Source of the DNA: Lunularia cruciata
Taxonomy: Eukaryota > Streptophyta > Marchantiopsida > Lunulariales > Lunulariaceae
Direction: 5' to 3'
Assembly: GCA_948567375.1 (NCBI GenBank)
Contig: OX419755.1
Span: forward strand, 5,709,001-5,773,000
DNA: 64,000 nucleotides
Shown: in pieces, positions 1-9,570 of the stretch
Layout of the letters: each line of letters starts with the position of its first letter
Position numbering within the stretch: the stretch's first letter is position 1
Translations under genes and position numbers: made by a program
Notes under the pieces: generated by a model
The model's database searches: none
What the model was told of the DNA's origin: nothing
What the model saw: the letters and a program-made list of their open reading frames with translations, nothing else

Positions 1-19
1 ATTGTGGAGTTCCAAGGAG

Positions 20-1140
20 GCATTGTAGCAGCATGCAAATCAGTTGGTGCAATAGGCTTGGAGTGGAGCCTTCATACCATCAGGAGATGAGTGTGAGGAT
101 GAGCCTCCGGAGGCAATTGCTTTGACACCTCTGGATACCTCACTCATTGCTTGGCAGTATCCAGTAGAGGGGATATGCCTATTGGAGTTGTTTGGTGGGA
201 TCAGCACCAGACTAGCTATGGTATTACATGCGGGTATACGAGTACAGAGGTACTTGTATGTAGGGAGAGATGAGACTGCTAGGTGAGTCTCTCTACATCA
301 TGTGGCACACTTGGCCTATCAATATCCGGAGTTATTACCAATGTTAGTAGTCAGAGGTTACTAGAAGGCCCTACCATCAGACATTTCCTTATTGGGGGCG
401 CATGACCTAAAGAAACATGGGCCTATTCACTTGGTGATTTTTGGATGGCCATGTCAGGGACATACACGTGCAGGCTGCGGTTTGGGTCTTTAGGATCCTT
501 GTTTTGGTATGTTTTGTGAGATGTTACGGATACTACAACATCTCCAAGTTCATCAGTCTGTTTCTCCAACTTACCTTTTGGAGAACATTCCTTTGATGGG
601 TGATTCTCACACTAGAGTTGTGGCGAGTACACATTAGGTTCATTCTTGGATGGGACCTGCTATATTGTTAGATGCAGCCACAGTGGGATCACGGGCTCAT
701 CATCTTTGTCTTTGGTGGACGAACTTCTTACCTAGAGAGGTTTTACAACGTGCTTATGATGGGGTTCAATGACTTGAGCACATCCTTGTTGATGACATCT
801 TGGATATTGGGCGTTAGTCTCAGACAGTGGTAGTGGCTGATAGGTCACCTATGGCAATGGTTAACCTAGTTGGACAGCCTAGAGCCGCATTTCCCACACT
901 CATGAGTTTCCTAGGCTCTCATGCATTTCAAGAAGGAGGACCTGGACTTGTTTGGGATTCACACTTACAGCAGTTGGTGGAGTCAACGCTGATGAAAGAG
1001 AGCAGGTGATGGGTTTTCACATCAGTATTATCGTTATTCCAACAATGTCAGAGGCATCCAGACGTCAGGTGTTAGGTCAAGCTATGGACCTAAATTGTTT
1101 GACCTGGATTGTGAGCCTTGGCTTGGCAGAGCAGTGTAGG
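20..1140 (+). pseudogene. DNMT3-like cytosine-5 DNA methyltransferase domain inside the gypsy element (decayed)
   Basis: Seen: frame 2 reads a SAM-binding motif I (LLELFGGIST, 179-208), then GPIHLVIFGWPCQGHT with the catalytic Pro-Cys at 449-454 (motif IV), YLLENIP with the Glu-Asn of motif VI at 581-586, and GSRAHHLCLWWTN (motif VIII-like) from 686. After a frameshift near 960-990, frame 1 gives DEREQVMGF (991 onward) and RRQVLGQAMDLN (to 1095), matching the position and shape of motifs IX-X. Motif order and spacing are those of C5 methyltransferases. The GPxDLVI-PC, LLENV and MIDA-RAR layout resembles DNMT3/DRM-type enzymes more than MET1, although the Cys is followed by Gln. In-frame stops lie at 26, 53, 284, 362, 491, 635, 770 and 815. 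Known: such enzymes methylate cytosine via the Pro-Cys nucleophile. Inferred: the intact parent element encoded an active enzyme. This copy cannot. Confidence 0.85.
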
Positions 1141-1529
1141 ATGCGCTTGATAGGCATCACCACTCGGACACTTGTGAGCCATGTGCCTATCGAGACAATT
1201 CAAGCACATGTTGGGGGCGATGGACCGAGTGGACATGGTATTCTTGGGACACATCCAATAGCTACTAGGGAGAGTGGTCTATTTGGAGTCCATCCAGGTG
1301 AGCGTGGGCTACTTGGATTACATCCTTGGTCCACATGGGATGCAGCTAGAGGACATGTGGAGCTTGCATCCAAAGTGGAGGGAATTTTTCACACAGAGGT
1401 TGGGACTTCTAGTGGTCGAGAGCATAACACTATTGCTCCCAAGGGCCCAATGTAGCAGCTAGTCAGTATGTCTTCCACTCCTACTATAGTTACAAAGGAT
1501 ACTTAGGAGCCAGATCTTGGACCCAAGCT
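1141..1529 (+). other. Linker between methyltransferase and reverse transcriptase
   Basis: The frame-1 reading continues openly from the methyltransferase to a TAG at 1453, with another at 1504. It contains a short degenerate Gly/His/Pro motif repeated three times (forms like LGTHP, FGVHP, LGLHP) between about 1245 and 1330. I see no Asp-Ser/Thr-Gly protease motif here, so the methyltransferase sits directly upstream of RT and any protease must lie before the window. Confidence 0.5.
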
Positions 1530-2946
1530 TATTGGAGAAGAAAGACGGAGGGTTTGGAGTTTCTTGAGGAGCCACATGAGTTGTTTTGCCTTCAATATGA
1601 AGGATTTGGGTGCTTTGAAGGGACCTGGTATATGGATTGAGCTGACTAGCAATACACCAGTTTTTCGACGTCTTTATCGCTATAGTGATATGGAGAGGAC
1701 ATTGATTTAGAGCCGGAGTAGTGACCTTTTTGAAGCTAGTTTGGTGGAGATTTCACATAGAGAGTATGCATTAGCAACAGTGATGCTAGCCAAGAAGGAT
1801 ATGCATGGCACCTATACAGATAGGCGGATGTGTGGAGATTACCGTCCTATCAACCGACAGACCAGGGCTGATTGGTATGCCATGCCTACCTCGGAGGAGA
1901 TTTTTGATGCGATTGGGCATGCAAAGGTCTTCAATACTTTGGATCTTTGAGCAGGATATCATCAGTTGCCGATCAAGGAGGAAGATAAGTCCAAGATAGC
2001 ATTCTGGGCTATTGATCCTCATGGCAAGGATGTGTTATATCAATGGAGGTTCTTACCGTTTGGGTTAAAGAACACTCATGCTAAGTTCCAGAGTATCATG
2101 GATAGGATCCTAGCTGGATTGGATTTTGCTCGGTGTTATATTGATGACATTTTGGTCTATAACACTATTGTGGAGGAGCATGAGAGACAATTGTTGGAGG
2201 TGTTTGAGAGGTTGAGATCTCATGGACTCAAATTACATCCTGGGAAGTGTAGGTTCTTCTACGAGCAAGTTGAGTATTTGGGTCACACTATCTACCCCAG
2301 AGGACTTGGTGTTCAGTAGACCAAGGTGGAAGCTATTGCACGTATTCCTTGGCCTACAGATGTGAGTAGAGTGCAAGCATTCCTTGGGTTGGTGAACTTC
2401 TATTGCCGCTATGTTAGAGGATTTAGTGCCATTGCCAAGGCCTTGACGAAGCTGACCAAGCTTACACATGAGTAGTGTTGGAGAGATGAGCATGAGAGAG
2501 CTTTTGTAGAGCTCAAGGAGAGGTTGACATCTGCTCCTATTTTGAGGAGACCAATCAGAGAACAACCAAATCAGGTTCATATTGATTGGAGTATGTTGGG
2601 GCTTGGAGCGGTGCTCACCCAGCATGATGATGAGGGGATGGAGTTTGTGGTGGCCTATGCTAGTCGCTCCAACAATTCAGTGGAGGCAAAGTATAGTTCA
2701 TATGAGGGAGAGTGCTTGGCAATAGTGTGGGCAGTAGCACATTTCCAATGTTACCTATTTGGTAACCCCTTCACTCTCATCACTAATCATCAACCACTGA
2801 AGTGGTTGATGGAGTCCAACAAGCTTTTAGGGAATCTTGCACGATGGGCTTTGATTTTACAGGAGTTTGATTTCACGGTTGTTCATAGACCTAGAGTGGT
2901 GAACCGTGATGCAGATGGGTTGAGTAGAAACCCATGTCCCAGCTAG
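1530..2946 (+). pseudogene. Gypsy reverse transcriptase and RNase H (decayed)
   Basis: Frame 1 reads a typical gypsy RT: MCGDYRPINRQT, the YHQLPIKEEDKSK block, QWRFLPFGLKNT, and the catalytic CYIDDILV with YIDD at 2137-2148. The connection domain (AFLGLVNFYCRYVRGF) and RNase H follow: VHIDWSMLGLGAVLTQ, SSYEGECLAIVWAVAHF, and a C-terminal NRDADGLSRNP. The RNase H motif usually reading TDHQPL reads TNHQPL here, an Asp-to-Asn change that would remove an active-site acid. Stops are at 1708, 1948, 2317, 2473 and 2944, each where family members have Gln or Arg. Function in the parent element: copying of genomic RNA to cDNA and removal of the RNA strand. Confidence 0.95.
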
Positions 2947-3843
2947 CAAGATCAGACCGGAGCACGTTGGTATGGTGAGACCGATGAGGAGATGGTGCTA
3001 GGTTGGCATGCATCTGCCTTTCTGTGTATATTTTCAGAGGCTTTGGTGGTATCTCTCTCAACGCATACAGGAGGAGTTATGGAGGTCATAGATCCATAGA
3101 GTGAAGATATTGGTATAATTCAGCGAGATATTCATGATGATGTCTTAGTGATGGACTATCTTTGCACTGGTGTTGTGGGTGGCACAATTGGGGCCAAGGA
3201 GAGAGACCGTGTTCTTCAACAAGCCAGACAGATCAGATTGGAGGGTAGACACCTTTTGCATGTATGGGAGGATGGTAGAGTGCGAGTAGTACCACTTCCA
3301 TCTTAGAGACCACAGTTGGTCCGTCATGCTCATGAGGAGCTATGACATTTTGGAGTAAAGTGTACGTATAGCTTACTCCAGAGTCATTATTGGTGGCGCG
3401 GTATGCAGACCAAGATATAGAAGTTTGTTGCCAGATGTGTGGTTTGTTACCGAGTTAGAGCATCATTCAATGCTCCTACACCATAGTTACACCCATTACC
3501 TATCATGGGATTGGATTACCGTTGGAGTTTGGACTTTGCTGGACCTTTACCGTTGACTGTGAGACATCATCGGTATGTTTTGGTGATGGTGGAGCACTTT
3601 TCCAAGTGGATTGAGTTGGTGGCACTTCTTGACAAGTCTAATGAAGGGACAGCTTACTTGTTCTTGGATCGAGTTCTTAGTCATTTCGGTGCACCAGCTG
3701 AGGTTTTGACTGATCAAGGTACAGCATTCTTGGGGGAGTTTCAGGTCTTGTGTGACAAGGCTTTGATTGATCACTGTACTTCTTCTCAAGATCACCCTAA
3801 GGTAGATGGCTTAGCAGAGAGAGTGGTTCAGACAAGACAATGA
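2947..3843 (+). pseudogene. Gypsy integrase: H2C2 zinc finger and catalytic core (decayed)
   Basis: Frame 1 continues with an N-terminal His2-Cys2 finger (HAHEEL then HFGVK around 3325-3355, and ARCVVCYRV near 3435). The core follows from 3505, with first Asp in WSLDFAGPL (3532-3534), second Asp in LTDQGTAF (3712-3714) and the Glu in GLAERVVQT (3817-3819). All three catalytic acids remain. Stops lie at 3097, 3304, 3343, 3418 and 3484. The frame is lost around 3833-3840 and resumes in frame 3. In an intact element this enzyme joins cDNA ends to chromosomal DNA. Confidence 0.93.
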
Positions 3844-4574
3844 AGAGAGGGTTGTGAAAAAATGGTTTGCAGAGAGGCCACTTGGGAGATTGGGATCTCC
3901 AATTACCTTGGTTGGCCATGGGCTATCAGTTCAGCCGGCAAGCCTCCTTAGCATCCTTCTCTCCTTACTTCCTACTCTATGGACGAGATCCAGATTTACC
4001 TATAGCCATTTGTCGAGATGCTACTGTAGTTTTGGACTTGGATGACCCAAATGTATGGATGAGCTCATGTTCTTAGCGGGCAGAGATCTTTCAGAGAGTG
4101 ATGCCAATGGCCTTTGAGAACTTGAAGATTGTTTAGCATAGAGATACTTTACGCTATGCTACCATTTGAGGAGGAGGTTATAGACCCTTGATCCGTCAAT
4201 TTCATCCAGGAGACTATGTATATCTACAGCAGATAGCACCAATGACACTTGATGTTTTGACAGACCGCACTATCTTGAGAGTGCGTGAGGTTTTGCCATC
4301 TGGAGTCCTTGTGTTGGAAGAACATGATGGTGTTGTTTGGAGAGATCATGTGCGCAATTGTGCGCCATGCCACCTCCTAAACATTGATGGTACTATGGAC
4401 CCAAGCTTGGCACTTGTACGTGCAGGCTTGAAGTGTATATTATGTGGCTCTTCTGGTGGAGTTGCTACTATGTTAGTGTGTGATAGCTGTTCGAGAGGAT
4501 GGCATATGGCATGTATGAATCCTCCTCTCACGGTGGTTCCTCAAGGACAATGGTTATGTCCTAGATGTACTTGA
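3844..4574 (+). pseudogene. Integrase C-terminal region with GPY-like module and a C4HC3 PHD finger
   Basis: Frame 3 reads QRGHLGDWDLQLPW and the usual SPYFLLYGRDPDLP integrase tail, with stops at 3855, 4074, 4134 and 4167. It is then open from 4188 to the TGA at 4572-4574. This last part starts with FHPGDYVYLQQ and LRVREVLPSGVLVLE, like the GPY/F chromatin-facing module. It ends in a PHD finger at 4434-4568: CILC, VCDSC, RGWHMAC and WLCPRC give the complete Cys4-His-Cys3 ligand set and the conserved Trp before the last Cys pair. Known: PHD fingers read histone H3 tails. Inferred: the module steers integration or helps recruit the methyltransferase to chromatin. The PHD segment is the least damaged part of the element. 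Confidence 0.88.
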
Positions 4575-4743
4575 CCTATAGCTAGTTCATTCTTTATATG
4601 GTATAGATTGTAGATAGGCGACTAACGATGGGGCTCCATAGCACCCGGCCTCTTGATCTTTGCCTATCATAGGGTATACCATATACTTAGAGTAGATGGC
4701 TATCTGGAGTTAGAGGGACCTAACCGCCACCTAGGGGGGCGAT
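4575..4743 (+). other. 3' untranslated segment and candidate polypurine tract of the gypsy element
   Basis: Non-coding DNA follows the PHD stop. The purine run AGGGGGGCGA at 4733-4742 lies directly before the LTR-like start TGTGGCAC at 4744, which is where plus-strand priming occurs in LTR retrotransposons. Confidence 0.6.
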
Positions 4744-5922
4744 TGTGGCACTTTAGAGTCTATGTATGACTTATGTGTGAGTTGTGCTTCTATTGTGTAT
4801 GATGTTGATAACAATGTATGTTGTGTAGCAATGTATATATGCATGACAGTTGTCACGCCGTTTGTAGTGTCCCATCTAGATGCTCGGACACTGGAGTTCC
4901 TGTGATAGTAGTTAGAGGCATTTTGGCAGTTACTCATAGACTACTTTCCGACGGTCAGATTTCAGGTTTAGGGTACTGACTTCATGGCGAGGCCCACCGT
5001 CACTTGCACCGTCCGCACCGTCATGTGTGCCTTCAGTGGGACCGTTGGGAGGAGACCTAGGTCAAAATCAGGGGTATACCTTGGGATTGCAACTCCAGAG
5101 AGCTTACTTCTTTGATGTTGAGCCTTCGAGTTCCTGGCTAGAGTGGACAAAAAGCCGGCGAGCGTCACCTGGAGTCTCTTAGCTAGAGTGGATGTGGCTT
5201 GACTGTAATCAGTGCCCTGTTGTTGGCAAGTTGTTGAGGATCAGATCAAATATTGATCTGAGTCCAATTGATTCGAGTGGTAAACGATCTGATTATTGTG
5301 GCACTTTAGAGTCTATGTATGACTTATGAGTGAGTTGTGCTTCTATTGTGTATGATGTTGATAACAAGGTATGTTGTGTAGCAATGTATATATGCATGAC
5401 AGTTGTCACGCCGTTTGTAGTGTCCTATCTAGATGTTCAAACACTGGAGTTCCAGTGATAGTAGTTAGAGGCATTTTGGCAGTTACTCATAGACTACTTT
5501 CCGACGATCAGATTTCAGGTTTAGGGTACTGACTTCATGGCGAGGCCCACCGTCACTTGCACCGTCCGCACCGTCAGGTGTGCCTTCAGTGGGACCATTG
5601 GGAGGAGACCTAGGTCAAAATCAGGGGTATACCTTGGGATTGCAACTCCAGAGAGCTTACTTCTTTGATGTTGAGCCTTCGAGTTCCTGGCTAGAGTGGA
5701 CTAAAAGCCGGCGAGCGTCACCTGGAGTCTCTTAGCTAGAGTGGATGTGGCTTGACTGTAATCAGTGCACTGTTGTTGGCAAGTTGTTGAGGATCAGATC
5801 AAATATTGATCTGAGTCCAATTGATTCGAGAGTCTATGTATGACTTATGAGTGAGTTGTGCTTCTATTGTGTATGATGTTGACAGCGATGTATGTTGTGT
5901 AACGATGTATATACGCACGACA
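4744..5922 (+). repeat. LTR-like sequence in tandem: two long copies and a third partial copy
   Basis: TGTGGCACTTTAGAGTC at 4744 recurs at 5297, giving a 553-base period; the two units are nearly identical over their length. A third, partial copy begins at about 5829 and loses similarity near 5922. Between copies two and three, about 32 bases spanning the unit start are missing, with GAG at the join. The position after the purine tract and the TG start suggest the 3' LTR. Whether the true LTR is about 553 bases, present in tandem, or a longer LTR ending near 5921 with an internal duplication cannot be decided without the 5' LTR. Confidence 0.75.
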
Positions 5923-5929
5923 AATATTT

Positions 5930-6597
5930 TTACAAATCTTCAATAACTCCTTGATCTACTTGGTTGCAAAGCTCAACTCTGCTATCTTTTTGGCCTTTGC
6001 CTTTTTTAATTCCACCCACACATGCTTCTACTAATTGATACTTTGTGCATCTTTCTACACTCAATTCCTTCTTTGCTAATGATGGCCTAAGTCCACTCTT
6101 GTCAATTTTGCTAAAACCTCCTCATCCATCTTTTCTACTTTTACTATATGTAAGCTTTGCCTTGGATGTGTTATCTCCTCCTCCTAACTTGTAACTTTAG
6201 ATGTCATAATTCCATTCTTTTCTTTCAACCTAGTCAGATCTTCTCTTATTGATTCTACCAAAAATTGTTCATCAGTCATTACTCTTTTGGCATCATTTAA
6301 CTTTTTATGGAAAACCAGATCTCACTCTACAATTTTTTCAAGATAGTATATATCCACCTTGGTAGGCCATTTAGGCCTTTCACTTCTAATCGTCAATACC
6401 CTTCGTATATATCAGTTAGAAACTCCACAAAATGGATCTACCCCATTGTCTAATATTCTATTCCACTTCAAATTCAACATAAATGAATGCAATCACTCAC
6501 TAAAGATTGTTCTTGCATTGATATGTTCTCTTTCTCCTTTGGATTATGTCAAAATCCTTTTAAGTCTCCAAAGAGATGTCTAAACCTTTGCTTTGGG
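5930..6597 (-). pseudogene. Unidentified degenerate coding remnant
   Basis: Read on the minus strand, this stretch gives long pieces of plausible charged, helix-forming protein (for example MTDEQFLVESIREDLTRLKE and VELKKAKAKKIAELSF) broken by several stops. It lies directly downstream, in its own reading direction, of the repeat at 6598-7035. The same repeat precedes the non-LTR element at 25205 in the same orientation. I do not recognise the protein. It could be a transposon ORF or chance. Confidence 0.3.
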
Positions 6598-7035
6598 CAG
6601 CCCAACGTGGGGAAGTGTAACCATGGCTAGCACAAGAATAATGATCTATAACACACAATGCTCCTCTCTATATCTATCCATACCTATAAAATCACAACTC
6701 CTCATATGCCAACTCTTGAGTAAATATACTTTCTCCAAAACCTAAAAAATATAAACTCTTATAACTTTCAATTTCCATCTCAAAAATTTTAAAATTAAAT
6801 TTCCATGGAACTCAAGCATGAATACAAAGAGATTAATGAAAATTCACTACCATCAATGTGAAATAATCTCTTCCTCTTCAATTTTCCATAGCCTTCAATC
6901 TAGATACCAATGGAACCAAATTGAAAAATGAACAGAATCTATTATTCACTCATACGATGAATGGAGGTGAGCTCTCTAGAACTCTATAATAGTCTTTCAT
7001 TCGTTACCTCCCTTCCCTCTCGCCTCTCCCCCTAC
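6598..7035 (-). repeat. Dispersed repeat, copy 1 (partner at 25206-25690)
   Basis: About 430 bases align along their length with 25206-25690 in the same orientation. Shared blocks include the CATGGCTAGCACAAGAATAAT-like block near 6623 (about 25239 in the partner), the TATAACTTTCAATTTC block near 6760, and TTTTCCATAGCCTTCAATCTAGA near 6885 (cut to match its partner TTTTCAATCTAGATGCCAATGG). In both places the minus-strand downstream side abuts degenerate coding DNA, so it may be the 5' leader or promoter of a transposon family. Confidence 0.7.
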
Positions 7036-9250
7036 AAAGTCATAGACAAGGGATTGATATAGAGGATCTAGACAAGGGATGGATGTGCCCACTGTTCCTT
7101 TGGAGGAAGAGAAGGCGTACAGAATCACATGTATGCGAAGACACTCCGTTAACAACACTTCAACTACCCCGGTCTGGGAGGAAACTTTCGAAGTTTGACA
7201 TCACGGACATATTGGCGAATACGTGTGCTTGCTCTCACAATACTGAGTGAACTTGACAGCATAGTGTGAGTGATGAAGACGATTTAGTGGATAGTTTTTC
7301 TTCTGTCCAACATTAGAACAGAAATACCTTCTTTTCTACCATTCAAAGCAATCAACACACAAGAATTCAAGACCCAAAATATGCACGAAGAAAGCCTAGT
7401 ATCTGAACTTACTCCTTACTCCAACGTGCTGATTGGCAACTATGTGTCAGGCTGATGGTATTGAGCAGGCCATGAGCTCAACAGCAACATCTGAAGGACA
7501 AGAAGGGCTGAAGGCAAACGTGTCCCACATTAAGTGTGTGACGGAAAGAAAATCAAGGAATCTCCATGAGCTCAATCAACAAATCTCACAATCATAGCAA
7601 GATACGATAATGTTTATTACAAGCAACACCCTCAATCATGTGTGGACGAAGGGCCGTGAACGGTTTTCAAGATTAACACAAATTCTGCTGTTCACACAGA
7701 TTACACCTCAGAAACAAGCTAGTTTATCATCAGATGTACAAGATTTCTGTTCCCACGAACTCTGTTCTTAGTGCAGATTACATCTCAGAAATTGAATTTC
7801 AGAGACGCACTCATGACAAATGAAGCAGATTGAAACAGATTGAAACTCCTAGCTAGATAGGATCCTTATAATCATAATATGTTATAACACATAGTTATAA
7901 TCATATGAGTTCCGTCAAGTTCAGTTTCTCGTCTGTCAATCCGATTACGCGTTATGAAGAATTGGCCTTAGAGGATCATATTCACTGTCACTGATGATGT
8001 TTTCGGTGATCACTATACAATATTTCAAATTTGCCTACATGTCAGGTCAAGACCAAATTCTATGTCACAAAACATCAATCAAGAAAGATACCTGCTTACA
8101 GATGAAAGACAACAGTGGGAAGCATCATTGATCGATGAAAGACCACAACTGATAACCCGGAATATAATCGAGTGGTCTCAAGCTCCTCTAGCCTCGAGGA
8201 GGAGGAGTTAGTCTAGAAAGAAGCTTGATCAATTCCAGAGATTGTTGAACTGATGTTGAACTGATGGGCTTGTAACCGCATTTGTTCTGCATATCTGGAA
8301 ACGTGAACTCTTAATTAAACCCCTGGAAATCCGAACTACCTATGTACCCAGTGCACATTATAGAGGGGGTCACATCAGGAAGACTCAAACGATACTCTCG
8401 CCTCTGGGTTCTTCTCCAGGAACTCTAATGGCCTTCTCATTGTGACAGTGATTGAGGATTACAAGTCTTTCTTATTTTCTTCCTTTTACCCATGGCTGTT
8501 CTTTACGCCGTGTGGAACAGAAAGACACTCTGAGCGTCCAGCACAGCAATCCCGAGTCAGCACGAACCATTGGAATCGAAGTGGACACTTGATCGAGCAA
8601 AAATCTTGGTGGGTGCACTTCTAGAAATGTCATCAAACATAGAATCCTACTGGTGCCCACTTTACAACTACTCGCAGGATACAAGAAATTGGAATCTCGT
8701 GGAAGCTAGAACAGAGAAACATATTCCCAAGAATCACAATATCGAGGAGGACGTGGACTAACAGCACCAATCCTCATGCTGTTGGAATCAAGCAACTTTC
8801 TTCTTCACGTTCTCAGCTTAGAATTCCTTGATCCTGTAACTGATGCCTTTAAGTTAGTTTGTCAAAAAGGAGGGGGGTTTACGGATGATCTTTCCCCAGA
8901 TCGTTATGTACCCTCAAGTAACATGAAATAGATAGCTACTACATCTCGAATGAGTGTTGCTCACTCGAAATCTTATCTTTGGTAGAACTTAATATGGAAA
9001 CGATGTTTTTCATTTATATCAATTCATTGTTCAAAGTTGAAACCTTTAATCTTCAATTTGGCTAACTATCACTTGGTAATGAGCAGAAAGTAACTTTATA
9101 TATCTCCTATCATCCATTTTAACTAAATGGTTTTCCAAACAAGATGTCTTATCTTCGAACACATAAGCAAACTATAAAACAGTACAAGTCTCGTCTTTAC
9201 TCTATTAGTACTCTTCGGTTCCAAATTTTAAAGAACACTTGGTTTATTCA
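7036..9250. other. Stretch without recognisable gene
   Basis: Only short open frames are present (for example 8442-8624 and 8570-8761 on plus, 8472-8684 on minus); none resembles a known family. A weak hairpin lies at about 8946-8968. I see no RNA gene. Confidence 0.4.
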
Positions 9251-9570
9251 TGAACAATTGTTCACCTAAGGGGTGAATAACCACTTACATAAGCACTCTT
9301 TCCATGAATCGGACCAAAGACAAATACCCCTCATTTGAAGGCAATTTGAATGAGGTATCCTATCATAGCCCAACTGCTTACGAGAACTCTTGGTCGAAAG
9401 CTTAGACTTAATTACTCTAATCGGGGCTAATCCTTCTCAAATGACTTCGCAGCAGCCATCATTAAACTAAGTAACTTCGGGTGGGTTTCCTACCCGAAGT
9501 TACTTATTTTAATCTTTAATACCTGATGCGAAGTTCGCATCATTTATTCAGTTACCACGTAATACGGTAA
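9251..9570. repeat. Cluster of inverted repeats (hairpins) in about 320 bases
   Basis: Successive inverted repeats visible by eye: perfect palindrome TGAACAATTGTTCA at 9251-9264; TTCACC/GGTGAA at 9261-9266 and 9272-9277; an imperfect pair ATACCCCTCATT/AATGAGGTAT at about 9329-9361; a perfect 15-bp stem at 9468-9482 and 9492-9506 (core AAGTAACTTCGGGT); TGATGCGAA/TTCGCATCA at 9524-9532 and 9534-9542; TTACC/GGTAA at 9552-9556 and 9566-9570. No coding sequence overlaps. The function is unknown; a decayed foldback element or an organelle-derived piece is possible. Confidence 0.7.

Larger units (their letters stand above)
1..5922 (+). mobile_element. Ty3/gypsy LTR retrotransposon remnant with methyltransferase and PHD modules (5' end outside window)
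   Basis: The plus strand carries, in order, a C5 DNA methyltransferase-like domain (about 20-1140), a linker, reverse transcriptase and RNase H (1530-2946), an integrase with H2C2 finger and D,D,E core (2947-3843), the integrase tail with a PHD finger (3844-4574), a purine tract (4733-4742), and LTR-like repeats from 4744. RT-RH-INT order places it in Ty3/gypsy. The reading path needs only two frame changes, near 960-990 and near 3833-3840, but has 24 in-frame stops (18 TAG, 6 TGA, no TAA by hand count). The copy is therefore dead. The gag and protease would lie before position 1; no 5' LTR is visible, so insertion age and target duplication cannot be judged. Confidence 0.93.

Noticed and set aside
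952-1455. The 167-codon open frame as an independent host gene
   Set aside because: Its start holds methyltransferase motifs IX-X that continue the frame-2 domain upstream, and its end runs into the gypsy RT frame. It is part of the element.
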